A stretch of DNA of 64,000 nt from Vermamoeba vermiformis (Eukaryota; Tubulinea; Echinamoebida), in the NCBI GenBank assembly GCA_045837725.1, contig JBEWZL010000300.1, positions 1-64,000 of the forward strand, given 5' to 3'. Every line of letters begins with the position of its first letter. Position 1 is the stretch's first letter. Positions 55,064-64,000 of this stretch are shown piece after piece. The notes beneath the pieces were generated by a model that made no database searches, was not told the origin of the DNA, and saw only the letters and a program-made list of their open reading frames with translations. The translations under genes were made by a program, and so were the position numbers.

Positions 55064-57127
55064 ATGACTGGGAAAATACCTCCTACAGACGTGTTCTTAT
55101 ACCTAATTTCAGACAAGAACAATAGCATCCTGACAACTAAATCCACTGCGCAACGATTTTATTATCCAGCGGGCTATACGGAATTACCAACATTTGCAAC
55201 AAAAAATTTCTCTTATACGAATGATAATGGTACGTGATAAATGAATTTAGAGCACATCTAACCTGTAAAATATTTTAAAAATTTTGTGTAAACTTACTAA
55301 AGCTATGCAATACGAAATATGACACAATATCGGTATTATATTGGTATCGGTATTAATTATAATATTTTTCTTTGTTAGAATTGATTGTTCTTGCTGGCCG
55401 TACTTTCGACGATAATTTCTCGACTTTGAAACGTGGTGCCGTGCATTATTTGTGCTTGATTAATACACCACCATTTGGTGCTGGTTGGAGGTAATATCAA
55501 ATATAATATAATTGCGGGACAATCAAAATTTCGAGTTTTTTTTTTTGCCATAGTGATCTTCAAGATCCTTGTAGCTTCGTTAAAATTTCGCTTATATATA
55601 TTGTTATTATAGGAATACAAACATATGTTGCTTCTTTGTCGAAGTAGAATCAGCTTCAGTTCCGGACTACTCGTGGATCAACAAGAAACTGATCTTGACC
55701 GAATTTTACAACTACAACATTAGTTTGACGCCCGAATCCAAATATTTGATCGAAAAATTCTCAGAAATTGAAAATAATACTGCTAAATTCGTCGAAACAA
55801 TTCAGAACGAAATGAAAAATTTCGAGCTTGGCATTACGATCAAATTAGAATACGCGCCGTATATTCAGAACATTCCTATTGATTCAAATACGCTTTCGCC
55901 ATTCGATAAGACCAATTTGTTGATTTTTGGTGCCGGATCTGAACGACTAATTGTGGATCCGGGCGCGAATGACCAAGGCAAGGATCACTTCAGGAAGATC
56001 TTGCAGAATTTGAAGAAAGAAGGCGTAGAAAAGTTAAAGGTGTTCATCACGCACTTACATAGAGATCATATTGAAGGCTTGGACGTCGTCGAACAAATTT
56101 ATCCGGATGCAGAGGCAAGTTTTTAGGTTAAGTTATTGTTATTAATTTTCATGGAAATATTAAGCTAAAAATCGATATTAGCATCATTACATTATATATA
56201 TATTAATGGTACTACCGTCAAATAACGAAGTTGTAAGCGCTTCAAGTTTTTTGTATTTTTGTAACGGCCTTGCTCGTCGCTCGTATAACTCTATATTAAC
56301 TCGTTATCATATAGTTGCTCGGTCATAAGAAGAGTTTGGATAAAATCAACTCGCATTTGAAAAAAATCGAGTACACAACGGAGAATATGACCGAGGCGAT
56401 CAAGATCCAAGTTGGAGCCATGGAAATAGAAGCTTATTATACTCCTGGACATACAGGTACGAATTATATTAATATAATCGTAGCATTGAATTGTTTTTGA
56501 TTCATCGAATGTTCTAGATGGTCATATGATTTTGTTCGATAAGAAGTCGAGGATTATGGCTGCAGGTGATCATATTGTAGGCTTTGGCTCGTCTATATTA
56601 GATCCTGAGTCGTAAGTGTATATCGAAGAAATAATAAGACTTAATTCATGAAACCAACAATTTTTTTGTTCGGATGTGGATTTGGATCTGACCTTATTTT
56701 TTGTAGTGGAGGCGATATGATCCAATATTTGAATACTACGGAGTTTATGAAGGGTCTATTAGCGAGCAAAGCTATTCCCGCGCACGGCGGCATATGCTGG
56801 ACTCCTAATCAATTATTGCAACTTTACATCGACCACAGAAAAATGAGGTAGGATTAATTAACGCGATATTTGCAGAATATTTATTCCTTATATGGTAATA
56901 ATCCCTTATTTAGGGAAGAACTCGTTTTGAACGCGTACAATGAAGGCAAAAGATCGTTGGATGATATTACTAAGGCTGTATATGCAGATATTAACGAGAA
57001 GATGTTGCCGTGGGCGAAAAGAAATGTTTATTTGCATTTGTTGAAATTGCAGTACGAAAATGCGATAGATCCGACCATCGATTACGAATCTCAGAAACCG
57101 AAGCGGTCAGAGATTCCTCGAGAATAG
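55064..57127 (+). CDS. metallo-beta-lactamase-fold hydrolase (LACTB2-like)
   Basis: About eight exons from the ATG at 55064. The first part (about 150 aa) is a NUDIX-sized domain (SDKNNSILTTKSTAQRFYY, then LAGRTFDDNF and NTPPFGAGWR). The hydrolase core has THLHRDHIEGLD (two-metal HxHxDH), YTPGHTDGH and AAGDH, so all main metal ligands are kept. The end is helical (WAKRNVYLHLLKLQYENAI), a winged-helix-like tail as in LACTB2. LACTB2 is a mitochondrial endoribonuclease. The N-terminal part resembles the NUDIX-MBL layout, so hydrolysis of a small acyl or nucleotide substrate is possible too. Intron 5 (about 190 nt) is long. Confidence 0.8.
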
Positions 57128-57450
57128 GAATAAACGCTATGCGTGCGTGTTAATATCTCCGATCAAGCTAATGGATATTTGGATGAGACATCTGTTGTCG
57201 TTTTTAAAAAGCGGATTTGGCTTGCAAAATGTGAATTCGAAATTGAACGTGTTAAGTATGCTATTAGGTTAGTTGCGTATTGACGACTACATTGGAATAC
57301 TCATAGTAATATTATTAGGGTTCTATAGACGCGTCTAGAAGCTTACTTCAATGAGTGACGTGCCCTGGTTGACCGGATGTGCATCTATAAATATCTTTTT
57401 TTTATTCTGTTTCAAACAATTATCGTTTTAGACCACGAAAGTAGCTCACA
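57128..57450. promoter_or_regulatory. intergenic with TATA box
   Basis: A 323-bp gap. TATAAATA at 57385-57392 lies about 60 bp before the ATG of the secreted M15-like gene and is followed by a T-run, the same layout as at the Grg1-like gene. Confidence 0.55.
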
Positions 57451-58201
57451 ATGAACAAGGTCGTGTTACTTTGCTTTATCGCCGCTGTTTTGGCTGTCTC
57501 AGTCAACGCTCAACAAAGATTGAATCACCAAGAGGCTTTGAACCGCATCCGCGCTGCTGGTGAGTTTAATTGTTTCGTCAATTATAACAGCTTATTAATA
57601 TTTCAACTTAGGTATTGGTATTGTTTCCAGCGGTGGTTGCAGTAACAGAAACAATGGAAGATGCACTTCCTTGGATACCATTCTTGCTACTACCATCAAC
57701 GGAATCATTGATTTCCGTCGTCGCTCTGGTTGCCCTGTGACAATTACTGGTGGCACTGAGGTAAATATTCGGTTATTTTAGCTTCGAGTTTAACCTTCAA
57801 ATTGCAATTTAATTTTTATGACATTTACAGCAAAATTAGCCCTAATTTTAATCCTCGTGCTATTAAATTGACCGCTTAATAATATGGTGCCATTTATTTG
57901 CACATTTGACCATAATTTAAGTGAACATTTTTCTCGATCGAAATTGATTTTTCCTGTCGCTGGATTAACTGCCTACTTAAGTACCAATTACTAATTAATT
58001 TTGCAGACTGGTCACGCTGGTGGTCAATTCTCTCACTGGAACGGCTTCAAGGTCGATATTGCCTTGAACCAATGCGTCAACGATTTCATCCAAAGAAACT
58101 TCCGTGCTAATGGTCGTCGTGGTGATGGTGCTGCTTTGTTCTTGGACGGCAGAAACATCTACGCTCGCGAGCGCAACCATTGGGATATTACTTACTTCTA
58201 A
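57451..58201 (+). CDS. secreted small protein with M15/DD-peptidase-like core
   Basis: Three exons (57451-57559, 57612-57760, 58007-58201) give 150 aa. A clear signal peptide (VVLLCFIAAVLAVSVNAQ) is followed by SSGGCSNRNNGRC, ITGGTETGHAGG and HWNGFKVDI. The H...D spacing in SHWNGFKVDI recalls the metal ligands of M15-type peptidases (HxxGxAxD), and the family is common as a short secreted protein in fungi and amoebae. It has four to five Cys, likely disulphide-bonded. A second metal His near the end (NHWDI) is in place. Codon bias and a TATA box suggest strong expression. In bacterivores it may act on peptidoglycan; this is inference. Confidence 0.72.
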
Positions 58202-58955
58202 GCACAATTTTTGGTTTGAGCAGCTTTCGGATCTCGATCGCTCTGGCCAAAGGATTCTTGTTAGAGGTTCTTTTGACTTAATAAAGGCTCTATTTAGCAT
58301 AAGTACGCTTCTTCATTATTATTAACCAAATCGAGGCCCGCAGTGGGATCCCAATTTCGCAAGCAAAAAACAGTTACCAACTTTTCTTCTTGTTCCAAGG
58401 TTGATAAAAAATTAAAAAATAAATAGGTCAAACTACTGGATAGTCCCTTCCTCACAGAGGACCGAGAGGAAACGTTCATCAACCATTGAGGCTCGTACTC
58501 AACAGGACCTAGATCCGCTGAGTCCGCAGCGCTCAATGAACCTTCCCGCTCAAGACATCCAGCTGCAGTTCATCATCCCTATTGAGAGATTTTGCCATGT
58601 GTGAAAGACACGACATGACAGACCTTACTATAGAAATGAATCCTGAAAGTACGGTCCAATAAGCGAGCTGTTCAGCTGCAGTTTTTGATTCCGAAGAGAA
58701 AAGAACTGAAACCAATTATGGGAGGCATAAAAAACACCGTTCACGAATGCCTCGCAGAAGCTGGGCAAAGAAAGGTTTCAGAAAATTCTTGCGCGATCCA
58801 GGATCTGGGTTAGAAGAGCAAGTTCGACTGAAAAATATACCACTATTAGAGTTGCGCTATAAGTACTTAAAACAGAACGACAATTTGTTCAAAACCGTTT
58901 AATTACATAATTTTTACAATTTTTTTTGAGATCCGAGCTGGTTGATCTCGTTTGC
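58202..58955. other. intergenic, about 750 bp
   Basis: Lies between the M15-like gene and the convergent sirtuin gene. Two minus-strand frames of 60 and 80 codons (58533-58715, 58294-58536) might be exons of a small gene, but I found no in-frame splice route and no known motif. Nothing else seen. Confidence 0.4.
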
Positions 58956-60524
58956 TTAAGGAGCTTTGTTCGTGTTGTTATTATTAGCTACGACATCGTT
59001 TTTCTTGAACGGATCTTCGATGTTCCATTCGCCATTCTTAGGATTGTATCGGAGCTCGTAAATGACGTTAAAGTCGTTTTGTAGCGGGATCTCCAAGTCA
59101 ATCGGCGTCTCATTATAATTGCCAAAAAAGAAGACTTTGATGTAAGCTGTTTGATAGGCCTTCAGATCCAGCTGGAACTTCAATTTTTCAGTTTGAACGG
59201 CTGTATCTTTCTTATTGTACTTGTACTGCAAGCCCTGGATGATTGTTGCTGGAGTGCCATCCACGTCAATGCCGCTCAATTCCAATTGGTCCAATTTTTT
59301 ATCAACTTTAATTCGTCGACGCAAAATGAACGGTGGAATTTCTAAGCCGAGTTCTTTCATGAGCAGAGTCATGACTTGATCCGTCTTCGCGTGGATCACC
59401 ATTGCTGCATCACTGTCCAAATGAGTTTTCTGCAAATTTACAATGACCAATCGTTTGCCGTTGTTAGCGACCTCTTCCGGCATTGCATTTGCAGGGCTGA
59501 CGGTCAAGCTGGATCCGAGTACTAACATCAGATCTGAGGCTCGAGCGTTCTCAAAGCCTCGCTTCAAGGGCACTTTGGGCAATGTTTCACTGAAATTGAT
59601 GATTGTGTCGTGCAAATCTCCGCCGCAAGATACACAAGTACGGCCGGTCTTGTGATCATGAACGCTGTGTTTGTAGCTCGCTACGGCTCGGAAATCTCGC
59701 AAATATTCTTTGCCGCACGAAATACAGCGTTCCAAGTTGGAATTGCCGTGTAATTCTGAGATCTAAAAGAGATCAAATTTAGTAACCAGATCCACATCCA
59801 TAAAAAGACGTTCAAATATTATTGACTTACCTTTTCTGGCAACATGCCGCTACGTCTATGCAAACCATCGCAATTTTGGCTGATTAAATACTTGAGGTAT
59901 CCTAAGAAAAAAGTTATTAATGACTACTTCCGTGGATCGAGCGTAGGAAAGAGCTCAAATAGGATTATTTATTAATTAAAAATTGCCGTAAAAATTATTT
60001 CATATTATTTGCGTTCAATTTTCATTGTAGATCGATAAAAACGGATCACGCGACTTACCTGTATTTTGCAATTGGACCAAGCTCATATGAGTGGCAGTGG
60101 GCATGGCTTTCAAGGATGATACGGAACGAGTTGGTTCTTTGCCTTGAGCGCGAAGAGTCCAAACACCAGTGGGACCTCTGAAATCTGGAATTCCTGATGC
60201 GATCGCGAAGTTAGCGAAAAGTTATTGAAAAGAATTTTAAACGGTATAATAAATTATTATAAGTGATGGTCATGCTGAATTTCAACTTGGAGTGCGAAAA
60301 AATTAACAAGCAAAAATGAACGTCAATTTTTGAATTTTTTCCGTAAAGACCAAATCCGCAAAATAATTACCTGCTGAAGTAGAGACACCTGCACCTGTGA
60401 ATGCAGTGAAGTGTTTGCTAGCTTTCACCCATTGAGCAAGTTGTTTGACTTTCTCCATGACGACGTTATCGGGATCGAAGTGTTCTTTAACTGCTTCGGG
60501 ATCTTTGTGTGCTGACCAAGACAT
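58956..60524 (-). CDS. class IV sirtuin (SIRT6/7-like) deacylase with C-terminal beta extension
   Basis: Five exons from the ATG at 60524. The NAD-binding signature is complete: FTGAGVSTSAGIPDFRGP, LISQNCDGLHRRSG and catalytic His in ISELHGN. Zinc is bound by C-x2-C and C-x2-C pairs (CISC, CVSC). GSSLTVSPANAMP and NLQKTHLD complete the Rossmann fold. The spacing and the RGPTGVWT motif put it with SIRT6/7. The last 100 residues (LKFQLDLKAYQTAYIKVFFF, LRYNPKNGEWNIED) form a beta-rich domain not found in human SIRT6. Members deacylate histones in the nucleus. The C-terminus ends in an Asn-rich tail. Confidence 0.87.
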
Positions 60525-60935
60525 TTTCTTATTTATTAGAATAGGTCCTCTTGTGGTTACTACTCGATGTTCTTATTGAAATTGAAGTTGTTCGTTCACG
60601 ACGCTATAAAAATCAGTCGCGTTGACCAAAGTTTGACCTAGTCAGCACTAGCGTCGCGAGGAAAACGAAAAAAATGGTGAAAAGTATTCCTGTAGTTATG
60701 AGAACGATGATATTTTTGGCCTGGATTATTATTGAGTCTTGGATCCAGATCTGTGTTCGAAAAGTTGAACGACACATCCAAGTCGAGCCGTGACCTTCAC
60801 TTTTGCTCGAATATTCAAGTAAAAAAGAAATTTGGAATTTTCTAGCGATACTATAGGGTATTAACTAAGAAGTAAGCTTGGAAAAGTGCAATTAGGTTTA
60901 AAGACCTACATCTGATCGTCGCTACAATATTCAAT
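60525..60935. other. intergenic stretch
   Basis: A 411-bp gap between the sirtuin start and the photolyase stop, both minus. No ORF, RNA gene or TATA box recognised. Confidence 0.4.
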
Positions 60936-63328
60936 TTAATTGAATAAATTCGGTTTCTTACGATTATATTGTCGTACGGTAATGGGACGTGGCTTAGGTC
61001 CTCCTTGTTGCTGTTGTTTCGGTGTTACATGGTAGGTCACATTTACGATCGGCTTTGGGTAGCTTGCTGTCCCTAATTCTGGCAGCCAATATTTTACGTA
61101 TTCTTGTTTTGGATCTGTATAATGATAGCAAGGCATTAATATTTAATTTTTCGATAATGAAGGTAAGAAATTGGATCAAGAGATCAGCGAGATTGCACGC
61201 AAATTGTAAATTAAAAAGACTTACCGTACATCGTCGCTTGCTTAATAACGTTGAAATATCGATCTTCGCGAGGGTCAGTGCCAACACCAGCGACGTACAG
61301 CCAATTTCCGTAGTTCGAACACGTATCGTAGTCGAGCAGCATTGCTTCAAAGAACTCAGCGCCCTAAAATACCAAGAGTTTAACTATATGTAACAAGGCG
61401 TATGCACATGAATTACTAGTAATCGTACCATTCGCCAGTCCACGAACAGATCCTTTGTTAGAAAACTCGCAACGTTTTGTCTTCCTCTGTTACTCATAAA
61501 ACCAGTGGCATTTAACTGTAGCATATTAATATCATAGAGTATGCTTATCTATACGGTTTAATACTAACCTCTCGCATATTGGCGTCTACGAACGAAAGTC
61601 CAGTAACTCCGTCGCACCACTTTTGGAAGTTGTTTTTATCGACTAACCACTTCTTTTCTTTATAATTGCCATGGTACTTGGTTAATCCATCCAGCTGGTA
61701 TATTTCATTGCCGTATTTGACCATTAAAAATTTAAAGTAATCGCGCCAGAGTAGCTACAACAGCATTAGTCACGTGACACCAAAACACAAAACTACACTC
61801 TGTAACAAGCTTACCTCGAAGATTAAATGACCAGTTGATTCATTAGCAACAACTTCTCGTTCAAATCTGCGAATTTCGTGGTAAAGATGACGCGCGGAAA
61901 TGCAACCTGAAACACATCCAGCAACGTTAGGCACACTCATCGGAGTCGATAATAGTATAGTACCTAAAGCTAGCCAAGGGGAGTACTTAGAAGAGTAATC
62001 CATGCCTAACAGACCATTGCGCGTGTCTTTGTAAGTTCGGATCAACTTAGATTTCCAAATATAGTAATGCGATCTGTCGAGGGCAACAGTTTCGCCACCA
62101 TTGAAAAATATCGGTGTTATTGCACTATTCTCACTTCTTGCCTTCACATTGGTGTTGCTCTGCGCGTCATTACTTTGTTGAACAGGCAATTCTTTGCCGG
62201 TCTCCAAGTCGTAGTTGTACTTCTTTGCGTGATACAGCCAGTGCGTTACGTTCTCATCGCCGCCTAGCTGGAGTAGTTCAAGCACTGATGGCATATAGCC
62301 TTTGTAGAGCTTAGTTTCAACGGGTACAATGTCCTAGTCAACGTTAGTTTGACACGTGTCAAACGCAGCTATGGCAACAACTTACGCCTTTTTTCGGTGC
62401 AGGCACTGGTTCCCTCACGTCGTAGTCGCTGCCCTCTACGCGCTTTCGGAACTGCGTGAATACGTTCAACGCTTCTGAGCCCTGGTTAAGCACATTAGTG
62501 ACGGACTCTCGAGAGATATGTTCTCAGTCATTAGTACCTTTCCTTTGGGATCAAACGGCAATTCTGAAATGTGATGCATTGTTTGGCCTCCCCAAACGGT
62601 CTTCAGCGGTCTACAAAGTTTTTGTTAGACTTAAATGTTCACGCATTAGGCATAGTTAATGTACAATACGTACACATTCTTGACTTTCAAACGCTTCACC
62701 AGTCGTTTTTCAACGCGCAGTTCTTCATCGCAAACTTCTCGGTGACTGTACACGCCTTCAACGGAGATATTTTCTGAAACGTAGATCGGAGTAAATAAAT
62801 TGAAATATGAGTGAGAGTTAGAGTCGTACCTTGTGCCAAATCGTTTACCATATTATCTATAATATCTTCAGGGTTGCCTATTCTTACGGTAAGATCACTT
62901 CCGAGTTTCTTGAAGGATTCACGGAGATCTCTGTCGAAAAAATGAGCTTGAGTTTGCTTTACTTCAAATGTAATTTCGTAAATTGGTACTTACTTTACGC
63001 TTTCGAGTAAAAATCTAGTTTTATGCGGACTTGAACGAGGCAGACCGAAAAAATGTGTTTTTTGAAATTGTCTTGGATCGAAGCAGTAGAGAGGAATTAT
63101 TCTGCGTCAAGAAAAGCTATTAAATACGAAACTAATAAAAATACGAAATATTTTTTGGTACCTTCCGTTTGTAGCTTTAATAGCATTAGTTAATGGCTCG
63201 TGATCGTGAACTCTCAGATCAGTCCTAGTAAAATAAACAAAATTAGCAAAATTAATTATATATTTAGTGGAATTTACTTACTTGAACCAAACAATAGCTG
63301 CAGTCTTCATTGCTTGCCGGATTTGCAT
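60936..63328 (-). CDS. cryptochrome-DASH / photolyase
   Basis: About twelve exons; ATG at 63328 (a second in-frame ATG six codons on is possible). N-terminal photolyase domain ([26 protein letters not shown]). The FAD-binding half has [18 protein letters not shown]-like [34 protein letters not shown] and [13 protein letters not shown], all typical of CRY-DASH. The Trp chain residues appear present. CRY-DASH repairs cyclobutane dimers in single-stranded DNA using MTHF and FAD and may sense light. The C-terminus carries a short Gln/Pro/Arg-rich tail ([17 protein letters not shown]), as in other family members. Confidence 0.9.
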
Positions 63329-63517
63329 AAACTTGTTACCTAGGCTGGTTTTATTTTAGAATATGATGCTTGGTGTTGTTATGCGTTTAGTGGAGTTAAA
63401 ATATTCAGGCAATTGACAAAAGTGATGTGCGATCGCATGATGTCTGATTTGATCCGGAAATTTTTTTACCATAAAAGGAAAAATTGATTTTATTACCTTA
63501 ATCTGCCTGGTATACCA

Positions 63518-64000
63518 CTACGTGACGATATTTGACTTCTTTGGTGATATATCCATGCCTAGGTCTGTGTTTGCAAGCATAAAAATGTTGATCCAGATCG
63601 CTGAAGGTACGGATGTTATCTTGCATAAATTATGAGCCAAAATGACCAAATCTCTTCGTTTTTCATCTGCTGCTACTTTCTTTCTCATATCCAATAGTAC
63701 CTTATAGTACTTCTTGATGTCATTATGGAGGTACTTGTCGAATTCGCGCGGGAACTGGATCCAGATCCGTTCCATCTTTGCTGTTTTCGGCGAACCTTCT
63801 TTTGGTAATCTGAATATAATTGGCTCAAAATACTTCTTGAACATTGTATGGTGTAATAGCTCTTTGATTTTGATTCGTTTCTGTGGGTGATAATTCAACA
63901 TGCTCTCTAATAACGGCAGCCAATTGACCGTATTTTTGTCTTTGGGCATAATTTTGGCCAATTTTTCAGTTAATTGACCTTCAGAGCCCTGAACAGGATA
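63518..64000 (-). CDS. 3' end of a protein kinase-like gene (cut by the window edge)
   Basis: The frame is open from the right edge to a stop at 63518, about 160 codons. LLESMLNYHPQKRIKIKELL is the end of a kinase C-lobe (the ML.Y.P..RI motif common in CMGC kinases). An extra 100 residues follow, with a helical, charged pattern (YLHNDIKKYYKVLLDMRKK). The catalytic part lies outside the window, so the kinase group is uncertain. The 190-bp gap to the photolyase start holds nothing notable. Confidence 0.65.
   Translation of the reverse strand, partial: YPVQGSEGQLTEKLAKIMPKDKNTVNWLPLLESMLNYHPQKRIKIKELLHHTMFKKYFEPIIFRLPKEGSPKTAKMERIWIQFPREFDKYLHNDIKKYYKVLLDMRKKVAADEKRRDLVILAHNLCKITSVPSAIWINIFMLANTDLGMDISPKKSNIVT

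Noticed and set aside
58294-58715. Two-exon minus-strand gene between the M15-like and sirtuin genes
   Set aside because: No in-frame splice could be found between the two frames and no domain is visible.

Overview
This is a compact eukaryotic nuclear segment. From about 6.5 kb to the right edge, genes lie 40-700 bp apart on both strands and are cut by many short GT-AG introns (mostly 40-70 nt). One intron-less tRNA-Ser(GCT) is present. The gene set (CRY-DASH photolyase, SIRT6/7-like sirtuin, bystin, CLU-domain protein, Mcp1/DUF1691, DUF1206, TMEM14, fringe-like GT31, DUF4062-NACHT-TPR, Rho GTPase, F-box/actin-related protein) fits a free-living unicellular eukaryote. An amoebozoan is my best guess, but this is inference and no marker here decides it.

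Layout. 1-2.3 kb: almost no coding signal, but a dense run of short perfect inverted repeats, including a loose tandem array of two alternating stem-loop types. 2.29-2.31 kb: a short interstitial CCCTAA tract. 2.3-6.5 kb: AT-rich DNA of different texture (few GATC/CpG words), with diverged repeats and two intron-less ORFs of doubtful status. 6.6-11.7 kb: one 23-exon gene joining RWD, an Ariadne-type RBR ubiquitin ligase, RCC1 repeats, two BTB domains and BACK. 12-13 kb: DUF1206 membrane protein. 13.8-18.9 kb: nephrocystin-3-like NACHT/TPR protein. 18.9-19.6 kb: ZZ-like zinc-finger gene, only 44 bp from the next gene. 19.7-27.6 kb: a 31-exon, 2163-aa gene joining Tyr/Asp-rich repeats, CLU, Ig-like segments, RCC1 and a SAM-like end. 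27.8-34.5 kb: small genes (GT31, Mcp1-like, mitochondrial coiled-coil, glutaredoxin, F-box, unknowns) and the tRNA. 35-42.6 kb: BRCT-deoxynucleoside kinase, Rho GTPase with a zinc finger, F-box-actin-related protein, methyltransferase. 42.9-49 kb: Grg1-like, TMEM14, a 54-aa protein, EF-hand, bystin. 49.1-54.8 kb: two tandem paralogous kinases. 55-64 kb: metallo-beta-lactamase, secreted M15-like protein, sirtuin, CRY-DASH, and the 3' end of a kinase running off the right edge.

The main signal is an unusual density of multi-domain fusions. The RBR-RCC1-BTB gene would put two ubiquitin-ligase principles (a catalytic RBR and a cullin-3-type BTB adaptor) on one chain. The CLU-RCC1, BRCT-kinase, Rho-zinc-finger and F-box-ARP fusions point the same way. 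For the first two, and for BRCT-kinase and Rho-zinc-finger, I checked splice phase at every junction by hand and each gave one open frame. For the others, individual junctions are less certain.
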